From Porphyra umbilicalis (taxonomy: Eukaryota > Rhodophyta > Bangiophyceae > Bangiales > Bangiaceae), in contig KV918801.1 of NCBI GenBank assembly GCA_002049455.2, positions 124,001 through 188,000 on the forward strand: DNA of 64,000 nucleotides, in the 5' to 3' direction. Below the pieces are notes generated by a model. The model did not search any database, was not told where the DNA came from, and saw only the letters and a program-made list of their open reading frames with translations. Below are positions 10,874 to 22,027 of this stretch, in pieces. The position numbers and the translations under genes were made by a program. Numbering within the stretch: position 1 is the stretch's first letter; the number at the start of each line of letters is the position of its first letter.

Positions 10874-12730
10874 GCGACAAGGCCCGCTGCGCCAGCGGGG
10901 GATATCCACAGCGCGTTGATGAAATCTCGTGTCAGGTTCCAAGGTATCTGCAACAAGGCCGAACCGTATTGCTGCTCGACCCCTTTGCGTTCAGAGAGAG
11001 ATCGAAAATGAGTACATAACTCCTCTTTGCCCAATCTTTAAGGAGAAGTTCACATCCTTCGAGACATATGTTGCGAGACTCGCCGCAATGATCCCTCGGA
11101 GGTCTCGGGGAAGAAGTGGAGCAAGACCCTGACGGAGGAAAGGATGTGACACCGGCCAGCATTGAGGATACATGCCAAAGATGCATTGAAAGACACGGTC
11201 GCTTTATTGTTGCTCGGCGCGGGCACGGGTGGCAGAGCAGACACGAAATCGATAAGAAAGCCACGGTGTGCTACAGAGTCACGCAGACATGTAGCTAACT
11301 GCACACAGCCGCAAACTCTGACAGAGCTACAGGCCACCGGACAACAGCAAGCTCACCATGTCAGCGACTCGCGGACACCACGCATGCATGTGCGTATGAC
11401 ACAAGTTACTCGACTTCGATGTCAGCAACACCCATTGGTTTGCAAAGAAACAGAAGCCAAGAAAGAGGAAGCCATCGCACATATGCATGGTAAGGATACA
11501 TGGGGGACGGGCGAGCGAACACGAAAAAGAAGTACGTGGTCAGTTCATCCAACCCATCCACCACCCACCCACCGCGCGCGTCACACTATCCACACTGCGC
11601 CAGTGTGGATCCCCACCCAATCGCCACCACCACTAGTCCAGCGACTGCAAACGTCGTCCGGCCCGTCGTAGAGTGACTCCCCCCCGCCCCCGTGCGAGCT
11701 GGAGAGAATGCGTGGGATGGAGGGGATGCAGATAAGAATACGACAGGAACGAGGGCGGTCGGCAGGAGGGTGGGCGGGGCGATCGAACAGAGGGTGGCCG
11801 GGGCTTCCGGCCAGGAGGGTGGGTGGGGCGGTCGACCAGAGGGTGGGCGGGGCGGTCCGCCAGGAGGGTGGGCCGAGCGGTCGGCCAGGAGAGCGAGCGG
11901 GGATGTTGGCAGCACTTGTGCACTTGGGCGGCAGCCACGAGCGGGGCTGGGGGCAGCATGGCAGTCACCTGCACACATGCCGAGGGCGCGCATTGGCGCC
12001 GCCCAGCACTTCGAATTATTACTAATCGCCCCGCTATCCCCAAGCACAAGGCTTGACGTTTTCCAGCCCGCTGGTTGGCTGCCCGGTTGACCGGGGGCGC
12101 ATCCTGGGTCCCCATTGGTAGCAGACTATCATGCCAACAGGTACTGAACAAAGTCTGGCTGACACAAGCTACGACGGTGAGGCGTCCGAGCAGAGGTCTC
12201 CATGTGCCCGCAAGAATGCATACTGTGTACGCCAAGTCTGCCTTGAACTGGGTGTGAAGGGTGCCGTTTGATCGCGCAAGGAGGACCTGCCCCATGACCC
12301 TGCCAGAGCTCTGCACGGCAATGCCAGCAGCCGTCCCACTCTAGCGACACCGTTTGCGCCCCCATCCTCCCCGACCCCCTCGGCATGTATGTGCAGCCCC
12401 CCTCGCCCCCCCCCCCCTGCCAGCAGGAGAAAGGAGTGGGAGAGGACAGGAAAGGAGGCAAGCACAAGTGTCCGTGGTTGGGCGGTGCCCGCAGCTATTG
12501 GGAGTAGACGAGTACGCACATGGGTAGGGGTGACCAGGTGGGTGGGGTAAGAAGGTCTCTGGGGGTGTCAGAAAGCCTTCTCAGACAGAGCCTTTTAGAG
12601 ATCGACACAGCGACATTTGCGAGGATGGTGTCACGAGGTTTGCTGCATGGAAAAACATTTCTCTCACGACCTCTCACGGTTCGCATATATTTTAAGTTCT
12701 CCGTGACCCAATTTGACAACGTGCTGTGTC
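10874..12730. other. No gene recognised; contains a 24-bp minisatellite
   Basis: About 5.5 copies of a 24-25-bp unit of the form CGGTCGRCCAGAGGGTGGGCGGGG occupy 11756-11890. A 17-bp palindrome CCCGCTGCGCCAGCGGG lies near 10880-10896 and recurs, reverse-complemented, near 15094-15111. Open frames here show no protein-like composition. Confidence 0.55.
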
Positions 12731-15147
12731 GTCAGCTTGCGCTAGAATCGTGCATCGGGCCGCATCGGCTCGCATCGGGCACAAAAGCCCATCGGATCGG
12801 CTATCCGATGGGGCCCAATGGGGCCCGATAACCCCCATCGGACTTGCATCGGGCGCCCATCGAACAGGGGCGCCGATGGGGCCGCTCTCGTGATTTTGAC
12901 CGAGTTCAAGCCGTTTCTTCCTCGACGGACGCTAGTGCTGCAAGGGACTAGATGTAAAGCACGCCACGTTTCTGAATAAGGACAAGAGAAAGTACGAGGA
13001 TCATCTGGGAGGTGACGCAGTCCTGCACGACTTCGCATCACGGCGAGTCTGAGGGCTGGGTTCGCGGCCTTCATTGGGCCGCGCCGCGATCCGACCACGC
13101 GCCACCGCCCTGCGCACCTTCCCCAACGTCCCCCCCGACGGCCCCGCCCGCGCACCACATGAGTCCGCTCACACGTACGCTTGCGCGATTGGCCTTCATG
13201 GGCCCGTAGCAGGTTTGTGGCCGTTCCTTCATTTCTTTGGGGGCGGTCGGGTGCGAGGTATGCTAGATCCGTTTGTTCACGCACTGTTCCATTCTTACCG
13301 TCTCGTCGTCGGCCAGCACTCTTTTGGTCGTGCCACGCGTTTGGCTTGCGTCATCTTACTTTTTATCACGCTGCCTCTGTAATTGCATGCCGCACCCTTC
13401 CAACCGCCCTGTCTTCTTCCCTCTTTATCTTGAGAGATGGTCATCATCCATCGCCGTCATTCTTGTGTCGATTGTCTTGCTCTTTCTTGGCCTCTCTGCC
13501 TCTTTCGTATCTCTTCTGCACCCGTCTTCGCATGTGTCACAACCTTCGGTACCGAGAGCAGCGTTGTAGTCTCCCTTGACATCAGTTCCTTACTCTGTAC
13601 GATGAGCGGGCCTTTGGCATGAGTGATGGTGAGAGGATTGTCTGGGCTGGTGAGCTGTCTGTCCGTCGGGAAGATACCTGAGGCGATAGTGCTCTTGATC
13701 TTTTCGTCTCCTTATGACTGGTACGTTGAGGCCCCGTCCTTGATATGTATGGTCTTGCATCTGCCCTTTCTGCATTTGGTTCTCTTGCCGGGCTGCGAGG
13801 AAGGGGCATGTTGTTCTGCATCTGTCTTGCGTCCCCGTGGAGTGTGCGACGCGTGACTGGTACCGTTCATCGACGCGTTTTCTGTCTCAGGCATTCTCTG
13901 GATGTTTCCACAGGTGCTGTGCCTTGCCATGCCATCGAACATGCGCAGGGTCGTCGATACAATCGTGGTAACTGGGAACGCATGGGAAGAACCAGGGAAA
14001 AGGACACGCGTCCTGTATCTGTGTCCTCTCCGAAGCTGGTACGTAGCCCACCGTCGTCAACCAATTCTTTGTGCAATGGCGACTTGGCGCTTGCACACAT
14101 CAGTACGGGCACAAAGCATCCTGCAGCAACTCCAGTATCCCACGCTTTTGGTTGGTCAGAGACGAGCTGTCAGTCACTCAAGTCTCGTTACTCTCACCGA
14201 TTGTGCCCGATGGGGCTTGATGCAATCGGGCAAGAATCCCCATCGGGCGCCCATCAGTTCCAATCGGGCACCCTGTTCGATGGGCCATCGGCTCCCATCG
14301 GATCGGGTGTTCGAAGGGCATCTTAGAGCATTGTTAACAATGAGATGCTATCCCCATCCTCAAGCCACGTTGCACAACGTGTCCCATTAAGCACCTGAAG
14401 TCCGCTGTAACACCACTTTTTAGACTAAGAAGCCCTTTTTTTGTTCGGGCCATGGAAATCGAACTACCTACTTGATTCTGGCTTCCGCTGACCAAGAATA
14501 GCTGTGCGGCTATCGCTTTTCTATTTCGAGTCAGAATAGCTTTTAGGATAGCAGAGGCTATCTCACGGGGGCCTCTGATTGGCCCATGTGATGGATCAAC
14601 GACCCGTTTCACAGCAAATAGTAGCACGTGGCTGCAACGTGTGCGCCACGTCTGCAAGATTGACTGTCAGTTTCTTCTGGGCAGAGGTGGTGGGAACTTC
14701 CGCAAGAGCTGTCGTGCATGGCAATGGTCCTACAGTGACGTCCTTCTAGGCGTGGTCGTCATCAAGTGCTGCACATTTTGACCTGTTTCTTTGTCCGTCT
14801 GCCGACGAGCGTTCTCTGCGCCTTCGTAATGGTTGATACGGCTGCTCACCACAGTTGTCATCTGCCGCTGCAGTGAATCAAGTCCTGGCAGAAAATATCG
14901 TCCTCATCGGGCCCAGACAAGGCCTGGTGTAAGGAAACCTGCGGGTACTTAGGCTCATGACAGCACAGCAGCGAACCGCTGACGTACATGTGGCTGTCTA
15001 AGGACGCGGACTTGGTTCTAGAATGGAATAGCCGATAGCGATAGCCTGAGTTGTTGGCAATGCTCTTAGCGGAAGCTAACGATCATTTCCTATCCCCCGC
15101 TGGCGCAGCGGGCCTCGTCGCGTAGACAACTTGGGAAACTCTCGACG
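12731..15147. repeat. ~1.5-kb inverted repeat, copy 2, with nested insertions
   Basis: Reverse complement of 5952-7492. Homology runs 12731-14325, is interrupted by a MITE at 14326-15065, resumes at 15066 (TTAGCGGAAGCT), and ends near 15147 at the sequence matching GTAGACAAC..GGGAAACTCTCGACG. A further ~40-bp insertion containing a CCCGCTGG/CAGCGGG palindrome sits at about 15078-15118. About 80 bp near 13895-13970 are absent from copy 1. Confidence 0.9.
14326..15065. mobile_element. 740-bp PIF/Harbinger-type MITE with TTA duplication
   Basis: The ends are inverted: GAGCATTGTTAACAATGAG on the left, GAGCATTGCCAACAACTCAG on the right read inward. TTA flanks both sides (14323-14325 and 15066-15068), and 3-bp TWA targets are the hallmark of PIF/Harbinger. 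The other inverted-repeat copy shows the empty site GGGCATC-TTA-GCGGAAG. GCTATC/GATAGC motifs repeat near both ends. The TIR is close to that of the large element at 17738-31220, whose transposase could mobilise it. Confidence 0.9.
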
Positions 15148-15527
15148 GATTCTCCATCGTGCCGGTGCCAACGTAGCCGTACGAGCGCGCTGCGTGCGGC
15201 GGGACCTGGACAGTCCACCGCACCGGCCGTGTTGTTGACACTCCGCCGCAGAGTGTCTACACACTGGCTGGAGACGTTTCCAGCGGCGCACGTGGCGGAC
15301 TGGGTGGCAGGCTCAGCAGGGACGAGGCGCTGCCATGTGCGCACAGCTAGTGGTAGGGCTGCCGTGCCAAACGTCTGCACTGTACCATGCCGAGCGACAT
15401 CTTCGCCAGTATCCAATTCTTTGCTGGTCATATTGCCTGTGAGACAGATTGAGTACGCCGTGCGCTGTTGCCACTTGTCCCCCTCCACCGTCCTGCATGC
15501 TCTTCACCCTGTCTTCCTTACTTGGAG

Positions 15528-16970
15528 ATGCTGACGCAATTGAACACGCTCGGCCGCCCGTGCGGCGCTCGGCGCAGACGATATGCCGTCGCCGACACCG
15601 CTGTCTTTGTCGCTGCCATACTTGCGGCCTTGACGGCGGTCGCTGCCAGTGCCAGTGCGCTGTCCCCTGAGGTGCATCCAGCGCTGTCCCCACAAGAGCC
15701 GCGACGAGCAGAGTCCTCTCCGGAGCGCCCGACGATCAACGACGTGCCCGCTGAGTACCATTTGATGACCGTCGGCGCCACCGCAGCGCGCTGTCCCCGG
15801 GTCGTCAACATTTCCTACTCTGACCGCCTCGTCCCCGACCAGCCCCCGCCATGGAGCGCCGCCACAAAGATGGCCATGCCGGTGGTCGGGAAAGATTGTT
15901 CGACTCGCGTGTAGTACGTTGTCCCAAGCGGCGCGTCAAAGACCCCCTACAAGCTGGACAGCAAGCCTACCTTGAACGCCCTCTTCATGCAGTCGAAATC
16001 ACTTGAAGATGTCATGCGGATCGTGGAGGACGCGACGATGGGCTTACTGCCGCTGCTCGGATGGACGGACGGGCCGTCGGAGCACTTATCGTCCGAGTGC
16101 AGTGCGTGGCTGACGCCGGGGTGGACATTTTGGGCGTTTTTCACGGCTGGCTCGGCGTCAATGCCGCTGCTGCATTCAAGAATCTCTTACGGCACGCTGC
16201 CGGCGGGTGCCAAGGGGGCGCTGCTCTCAACCGGCACCGGCAACGTGTGTGCGTATGCCGAGGCCGGCGCCACGCTATCAACGCCGCCGCCGGTCTCCCG
16301 CGGCGAGGCAGAGCGCATGTGGACGCCCCTGCCCACTGCCGCGGGGACGGGCAAGGAGGGATCCTTGTCATGGCCCGTACGGCGGCGGGTGACCCTTGGG
16401 ATTGGCATAGGCTCGTCGCTGGTCGCGGCGCTCGCTGTGACGGCGGGTGTCGCGGTTGTCCGACGGCGACTGGCTGCCACCGTCGCGGCACGAGATATCT
16501 CGGACGGAGACGGCGTGGACCGCAGCGGCTGTTCCAACTGCGTGGGCGGGTACTGTACGAACATTGGTGTCAGCTGCCTTGTCCACGCAGGCAGCGTCGA
16601 CGACAGCGACGGCGACGTCAGCCCCACCGCCACTGGCACATGTTCCCGGAGCGGCATGGCGGGGGTGGGGGAGGTGGTCACCGACGCAGCGGGCGGCGGC
16701 GCGGACAGTGGCGCAGCCGGTGCCGTGGCGCACGAGCGGGCGCTCAACGGCACCATGGTCGGCAGCATCGGCGACGACTTGACGGTCGACGGCTTGATCT
16801 ACACGTATCCGCCACGACCCATCCCCGTCGCCCGTAGACCGAGAGACACCACGCAGAGCATTGGGGGCTCAGATGGTAGCGCATGCGTCTCGTCCTTGTC
16901 GGACCACATGGACATAGACGGCCTGGTGCGCGAGGCGTTGCAACTGCCCCCGCTGCCGCCGCCGACTTGA
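15528..16970 (+). pseudogene. Single-pass membrane protein gene interrupted by one in-frame TAG
   Basis: The frame runs from ATG 15528 to TGA 16970 (480 codons) with a single TAG at 15912-15914. Residues ~22-43 form a signal-peptide-like hydrophobic stretch (TAVFVAAILAALTAVAA). A luminal/extracellular region follows, and a membrane segment near residues 288-312 (VTLGIGIGSSLVAALAVTAG) is followed by basic VVRRRLAA. The tail is Gly/Asp/Ser-rich and probably cytoplasmic. The sequence on both sides of the TAG is protein-like (CSTRV, stop, YVVPSGASKTPYKLD), so this looks like one gene with a nonsense change, not two genes. I recognise no domain family. An open frame runs 20 codons upstream of the ATG but lacks a better start. 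Confidence 0.55.
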
Positions 16971-17737
16971 CAGGCGGCTGGTTCCACCCACGACGCCAGT
17001 CTCAGCGGCGGTCGGCTGCGACGCCGGTCCCGGCTGCGGCCAACTCGAACGAGCGGCTGGCGTTCCGTAGCCGCAACGACGGGGCTCCACCGTGGCCGCC
17101 ACACCGGGGGCCAGCGGACCGATGCCGACCCTTCCGCGCTGCCGCTGCCGCCGCCGCCGCCGCGCCGCCGTGGCTGTCTCTGGGGCTGCCGCGCGTCTTC
17201 TCGGGCCCCTTGGCGTGGACACGATGACGCGTCTCAGAGTTTCGCGGCGTGGACAAGCGGCGGATGTGAGGCGCCTGCCACCTGGCGCGCACGGCTGTAT
17301 TGCCTGTACGATTCATGCGGTGCGGTGGGGTAGGGGGAGGGCAGAGCTTGACGAAGAGAGATTGGAGTGCGGCACAAAGATGTCTGACCAGCGCTACAGC
17401 TCTGTGCGTGCGGCGGCTGTGGGCGCCGGCGGCGGGGGTTGGTGAGATGGGCGCTGCTTGGGCGACGTGGAGGGGGGGCTGTTGACTGGTGGCTTTTTTC
17501 ACGGCCATGTCTTGGTGTGAGCCGGGAGAGAGTGGATGGGAAAGGATGCCATTGTGGCGTGGTACATGTAGGACCACGGCGTGGGTGCTGCTGGCAATTT
17601 TTTTGTCGCGGCTGTCATGCCTCATTTTTCATAGCAACGCTCCGGGGTTGTTCTCTGCGCTCTACACTCTGCTTAGCGACGAAGGGCAAACAGGCGGGAT
17701 GGAGCAAGTAAAACAACTCGCTCCCACGACATACTAA
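16971..17737. other. Downstream region without a recognised gene
   Basis: GC-rich DNA following the membrane-protein gene. Short frames only. Ends at the TAA (17735-17737) that flanks the large Harbinger element. Confidence 0.5.
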
Positions 17738-18665
17738 GAGCAACGCCAACAATGTCCGCATCGAGCCGCTTCCGAACTATTTAAGAGCGCCACGTAAGCA
17801 AACGTGTAGTTGTTTGATTGGGTGTCGAACTGGCGTCGAGCCTTTCCGAACTGATGCTGACAGCGGCCATGTACTTGTCAAAAAAAGGGTAGGCTACATC
17901 ATTTTTATATGCGGAAATGAGAACGCGTGCTGATGGTTGTGGCCTTCCGAACTCAACCGTCCCAGACGCCCCAGTTGACTCTGCCGCGCCCGTCGCGTGT
18001 CGATGGCCAATCGCAGCTGTGTGCATGGGCGATCGTAGCCCGATCGTTGCGAAAAACTGTGACACGAAGCCTATTGGGAACAGAATCTGGCCTAAATTTG
18101 CGGTCATGGAGGCGATCGTCACTTGAATAGATGCCAGTTTCATGATCACCACGTGTCTCAGTGCCAATCCTGTGCAACGCGGTGGTCAGAACGGTGACAC
18201 GTTTGACCTGATTTGATCTCGGAAGCGCAGGCACGGACTACGTTGTCAGGCGGAGCACGAAGCTCGGCCGGAGCGACGTACCACGGCTTGAAAAGCCACT
18301 CAGGGCAGGGCACGTGCAGCGCCGATGACGGTGTCGGCGGCCCCACAGCCGAGGTGATTTGGAACCAGGTCCCGGCCGTGACGTCCCTCCCCGCCAAAAG
18401 CGAACGTGGGGGCCTGTGGCACGCACTCACACTGGGTGCACTCGCACTGGGGTGGTGGCAACCGCGGTCGCTCCGACGCTTGGAACGCAGCGAGCACAAC
18501 CTGAGGGATGCTGACGGAGTCCCGGAGCTCGGGACGAGCGACATTGGGTGTATCTATCACCGCGGCCTTATCAGGGCCGAGCATCGGTGCATGCACTGGC
18601 ACGCCCTGCAAGTCGTCCGCCCAGGTGAGGATCCCTCCCACGCTCACCGCTTCTCTGTAATCGCC

Positions 18666-19235
18666 ATGGACGAAGCGGCCTCGGCCGCCCGCGCGGCCGC
18701 GCTCGAGCGTGCCCGGGCCGCGGCACGCGAGGGGGCCCGTCGTCTCCCGGCCATCCTGGCCCAGCAGGCCAAGGCGGCAAAGCACCGTCGCCGATTGGCG
18801 GAGGCGATTCGTATGGGCATGGCGGCGGCCTCGGAAGAGGCCGACTATGACGCGCCGAACGAGGCCTCGGGCAGCAGCTCCATGACGGAACCGACGGCCT
18901 CCGACCAGGCCCAAAGCTTCTCTGACATCAAGTGCAAGCACGGCTTGCCGACGGTGGAGGAGGTCTTCCTCTACGCTCCAGGAACGCCAGAAGTGAGCAG
19001 CGTCGGGGCGGCCAACGACAACGTCGCGCTAGGGTCCAAGTGCAAGGAGTTTGACGGCCTTTCAAGTGCCGACCTGGAGTTTTGGGACGGCGCCTCGCCG
19101 GAGAGTCCTGGTGTGAGCGGCGGCATGGCCTCGAACCAGGCCAGCGGTGCCGTCAAGCGCAGTGCCGACGGTGACGCCGCCGCTCCCAAGCGCAAAGCTC
19201 ACAAGACGGTCAAGGTTGAGAAGAACGTGGCCTAG
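18666..19235 (+). CDS. Ala-rich coiled-coil nuclear-protein-like gene, unknown function
   Basis: A 189-residue protein from an ATG in good Kozak context (GCCATGG). Residues 1-60 are Ala/Arg/Glu-rich (ERARAAAREGARR, KHRRRLAEAIRMG) and predicted to form a long helix or coiled coil. A Ser/Glu/Asp-rich linker follows. The C-terminus contains a nuclear-localisation-like stretch (APKRKAHKTVKVEK). The frame stays open upstream to about 18213 but without an ATG near its beginning, and CAG-GTGAGG at 18623-18631 could be a splice donor for a 5' exon. The 3' flank shares GAGGG..CCCATGCC.GGCCGC with the gene at 20708-22027, suggesting a common origin. It lies inside the Harbinger element. No known family recognised. 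Confidence 0.55.
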   Translation: MDEAASAARAAALERARAAAREGARRLPAILAQQAKAAKHRRRLAEAIRMGMAAASEEADYDAPNEASGSSSMTEPTASDQAQSFSDIKCKHGLPTVEEVFLYAPGTPEVSSVGAANDNVALGSKCKEFDGLSSADLEFWDGASPESPGVSGGMASNQASGAVKRSADGDAAAPKRKAHKTVKVEKNVA

Positions 19236-20707
19236 GACAAAGCCGAAAGCGACCCCCAAGCTGCTCTGCGCCAAGATACGGGCCTTTTCCAGGCCTGTGG
19301 AGGGTGCCCATGCCGGGCCGCATGCCTCACATTGTGTTCCTTTTATTCGTTCGTGCTGGGTGCGGAAGAGGCGGTAGGTGGGTGAGAAACGAGCGGTGGG
19401 GCGAGTGACGTGTCTGTAGTGAATGTGATCTTCCACCCTACAGTTTTTTGTGTTCCGAAGAGGTTGCAATACGATTGTCGCAGTGCGCGCGCATGAGCTG
19501 AGCAAAACACACTGCGCTCTCTCGTATCTCATGGGGTGAAGGGAAAGAAGACAGAGGGCCCCGAGTGAGGGGGAGCAAATAGGTATTTGATGCGGCTATA
19601 GCTGTACCAGACACAGCACGGAGAGGCGAGAGACGACGTAGCCCCGATGGAGTTGTCTGGATGGACACAGGCACTTTGCTGTGACTGGAGGGGGCATTGA
19701 AGGAAGGCGGCCGACGGCGTGAGAACACCCGAAGACGGCGCACGGCCCAGTAATCGAGGTGCCATCACTGTGTCGTCGGTGGTGGGGCCATATGGACCGC
19801 TGCGATCGGTTGACGAGATCACACACCATCAAGAGAGAGACGTATCGCGGCTGCGGTCCGTCGCAAAGCACAACTGAGAGCACATGTCTATGGTTGGAGG
19901 CGGACTGCAGAGCGTGGCGACATTGACGAGAGATCAGTGTAGCGTTTCAAAACTCGGGACCAGTTGTGAGCAGCCAATCAGACTCGAACATCACAGAACC
20001 TACCTGGACACAAAATCTTTGATCCGTGTCATGCGTTATTTTTTCAAATCAAGTCGTGGGCGTTTGGGGAGTGCCATCCTGTGGACTGGATTCCAACTAG
20101 CCAGCCGCCCGACTCTTTTATTGAGGTGCCATCACCGAGTACGATGCTGGGCGGCCCTGTAGCGTTGCGTGAGCCGCAGCGCACGGCCACCAATGATACG
20201 TTGCGGGGCGACTGGAGAGGTACCTCACTAGCCTCTCCATAAAGAAGGGGGAATCCACTGAGGGCTCGGCACGTGTGACACAATTGACGGTGGCAACGTC
20301 CCGCTGGGCAGACGGTTTGATTGTTGGAAACCTTGTGCGACCTGCATTGGAGGAGGGTCCTGGCGCGGTGCGAAAGTCGTCAAAGGGCCTGTGTTGGACT
20401 GACATGGCCAAAAGGCAGGCTCAGGTGAACGTCTCTATGCAAGACCGTCGGGCCACTGTATTCCTGGCTCGCGCGGCGTTGCTGTCTGCCAACGCGCCAC
20501 AGCGCGTCCAGTGGGGAGCGGGCACTGTGACACTGGGCGTTTCCACTGGGTCGCTGACGAGGGGGGCGGTCGGCCGGCGGTTGCTTTTAGCACGGCCGAC
20601 GCCCACCGTCTGGGCAAGCTCTCGAGCTGCGTCGTCGTCCTGTGCTCTCAACCTTTTGCAGCGTGCACTCCCCAGCCCTTCGAGCGCACGTCACCTGAAG
20701 ATCAGAG

Positions 20708-22027
20708 ATGGATTCACCCTCTGAGGCTGGTGACGCTCCCCTCACTGCTCTCCGCGCTACACTTGTGGCCGCGCACGCGGCCACGCTGAGGCGCGCCGGC
20801 GCAGACGGCGGCAACGACGCTCGCTCATCCTGCGCTGTCGACGCGGCACCTTGGCGGCCTGGCGACATGGCCGATGCCGGCACTGAGCGTGAACTGGCAA
20901 ACGACGGTGGCGGCGACCTCGGAGCCGTGGAGGCTGTTTCCGTAGCAGCCGCCGTAGCAGCCGCCCACGACGTCCTCGTTCAAGAGGAGGCTACTAGTGG
21001 CGGACAGGCCTCTAACAAGCCTAGCCAAGTCGATGGTCGCGAAGCGCGCGACACGGCGCACGATGAAGAGCGTTTGGCCTTCAACGAGGCCACTGAGGTC
21101 AAGGGCGGCGCCTCGACAGGCTGCCGCCCTGTCAGCGGCTCGAGCCTCAAGAAGAGAGGCGCGGCGGCCTCCGACGAGGCCGGCACCGGAATCAAGAACC
21201 AGGCCGCCCCTGCAGTCTCGAGCCCTGTGTGTGAGGGTGACACGAAGAGTAAGGGGGGGAGCGCGGCGGCCTCGGATGAGGCCGGCACCGGGACCAAGCG
21301 CAAGGCCGCCGACGGCCTGTCGAACGGCGACGACGTGCACGGCAAGAAGGTCAAGGTAAAGCGCGAAGCGGCCGCAGGCGCGGCCGTCGGAGCCACTGCC
21401 GCTGACAATGACGACGACGCGGGTTACATGACGGCCCAGCAGATTGAGGCGGCCGAGCTGGCGTTGAACAAGGGATACACAGTCGCCCAGTTTGAGGCGG
21501 CCATGAAGGCCGTGAACGACATTGGCACCGTCGGGGCGCCTCTTGAGGCTCAGTTGGCCCACCTCCAGGCCGTCACCATCGACGATCGCACGCGCGAAAT
21601 CCTCATGACGAGCAAGTTTCATTTTGTGCTCAAGCACCTGTGGCGGACAGGCAAGACCTACCGGGGTGCGCTTCGCTGGGCCGCGGCGTGTGACACGGCC
21701 TTGGACGCCATTAATAGCGACCAAGTGACAGCTCTCACATCTACGGCGGTGGCCTCGACGCGCAAGGCCGTTCCTTCTTTGTGCAAGCTCTGCTCGTCCT
21801 CTCTCACGACTGAGTGGCGGGCTGTTTCTGCCCCAGTTGGTGATACGCACAAGGCCGGCGCGGCCTCAAGCGTAGCGGCATCTGACGGGGACGATGACGA
21901 CGACATTGTCGTTGTCGGCGTGACGATGGCCGGCGACCGTGCCAAACTCAACCTGGCCCAGAACAAGGCCGAGAGTGTGGAAGAGCCTTCCGAGGAAAAG
22001 CTGGGTCACGCGGGTGAGGCTGTGTAG
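20708..22027 (+). CDS. Nuclear-type protein with TFIIS/LEDGF-like helical segment and SUMO-interaction-like motif
   Basis: A 439-residue intact frame. Residues 1-240 are low-complexity, with a duplicated unit AAASDEAGTG-x-K at ~152 and ~187 and basic clusters TKRKAADG and GKKVKVKRE (likely nuclear import). Residues ~240-335 are helical: MTAQQIEAAELALNKGYTVA, then PLEAQLAHLQAVTIDDRTRE, then an ILMTSKFHFVLKHLWRTGK stretch. The pattern resembles the TFIIS N-terminal/LEDGF integrase-binding-type fold, which binds disordered transcription-elongation or chromatin proteins. This is pattern resemblance only. Near the C-terminus DDDDDIVVVGV (395-405) looks like a SUMO-interacting motif. It lies inside the Harbinger element, and its 3' flank shares a motif with the 18666 gene. 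A role in nuclear targeting of the element is speculation. Confidence 0.6.
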   Translation: MDSPSEAGDAPLTALRATLVAAHAATLRRAGADGGNDARSSCAVDAAPWRPGDMADAGTERELANDGGGDLGAVEAVSVAAAVAAAHDVLVQEEATSGGQASNKPSQVDGREARDTAHDEERLAFNEATEVKGGASTGCRPVSGSSLKKRGAAASDEAGTGIKNQAAPAVSSPVCEGDTKSKGGSAAASDEAGTGTKRKAADGLSNGDDVHGKKVKVKREAAAGAAVGATAADNDDDAGYMTAQQIEAAELALNKGYTVAQFEAAMKAVNDIGTVGAPLEAQLAHLQAVTIDDRTREILMTSKFHFVLKHLWRTGKTYRGALRWAAACDTALDAINSDQVTALTSTAVASTRKAVPSLCKLCSSSLTTEWRAVSAPVGDTHKAGAASSVAASDGDDDDDIVVVGVTMAGDRAKLNLAQNKAESVEEPSEEKLGHAGEAV

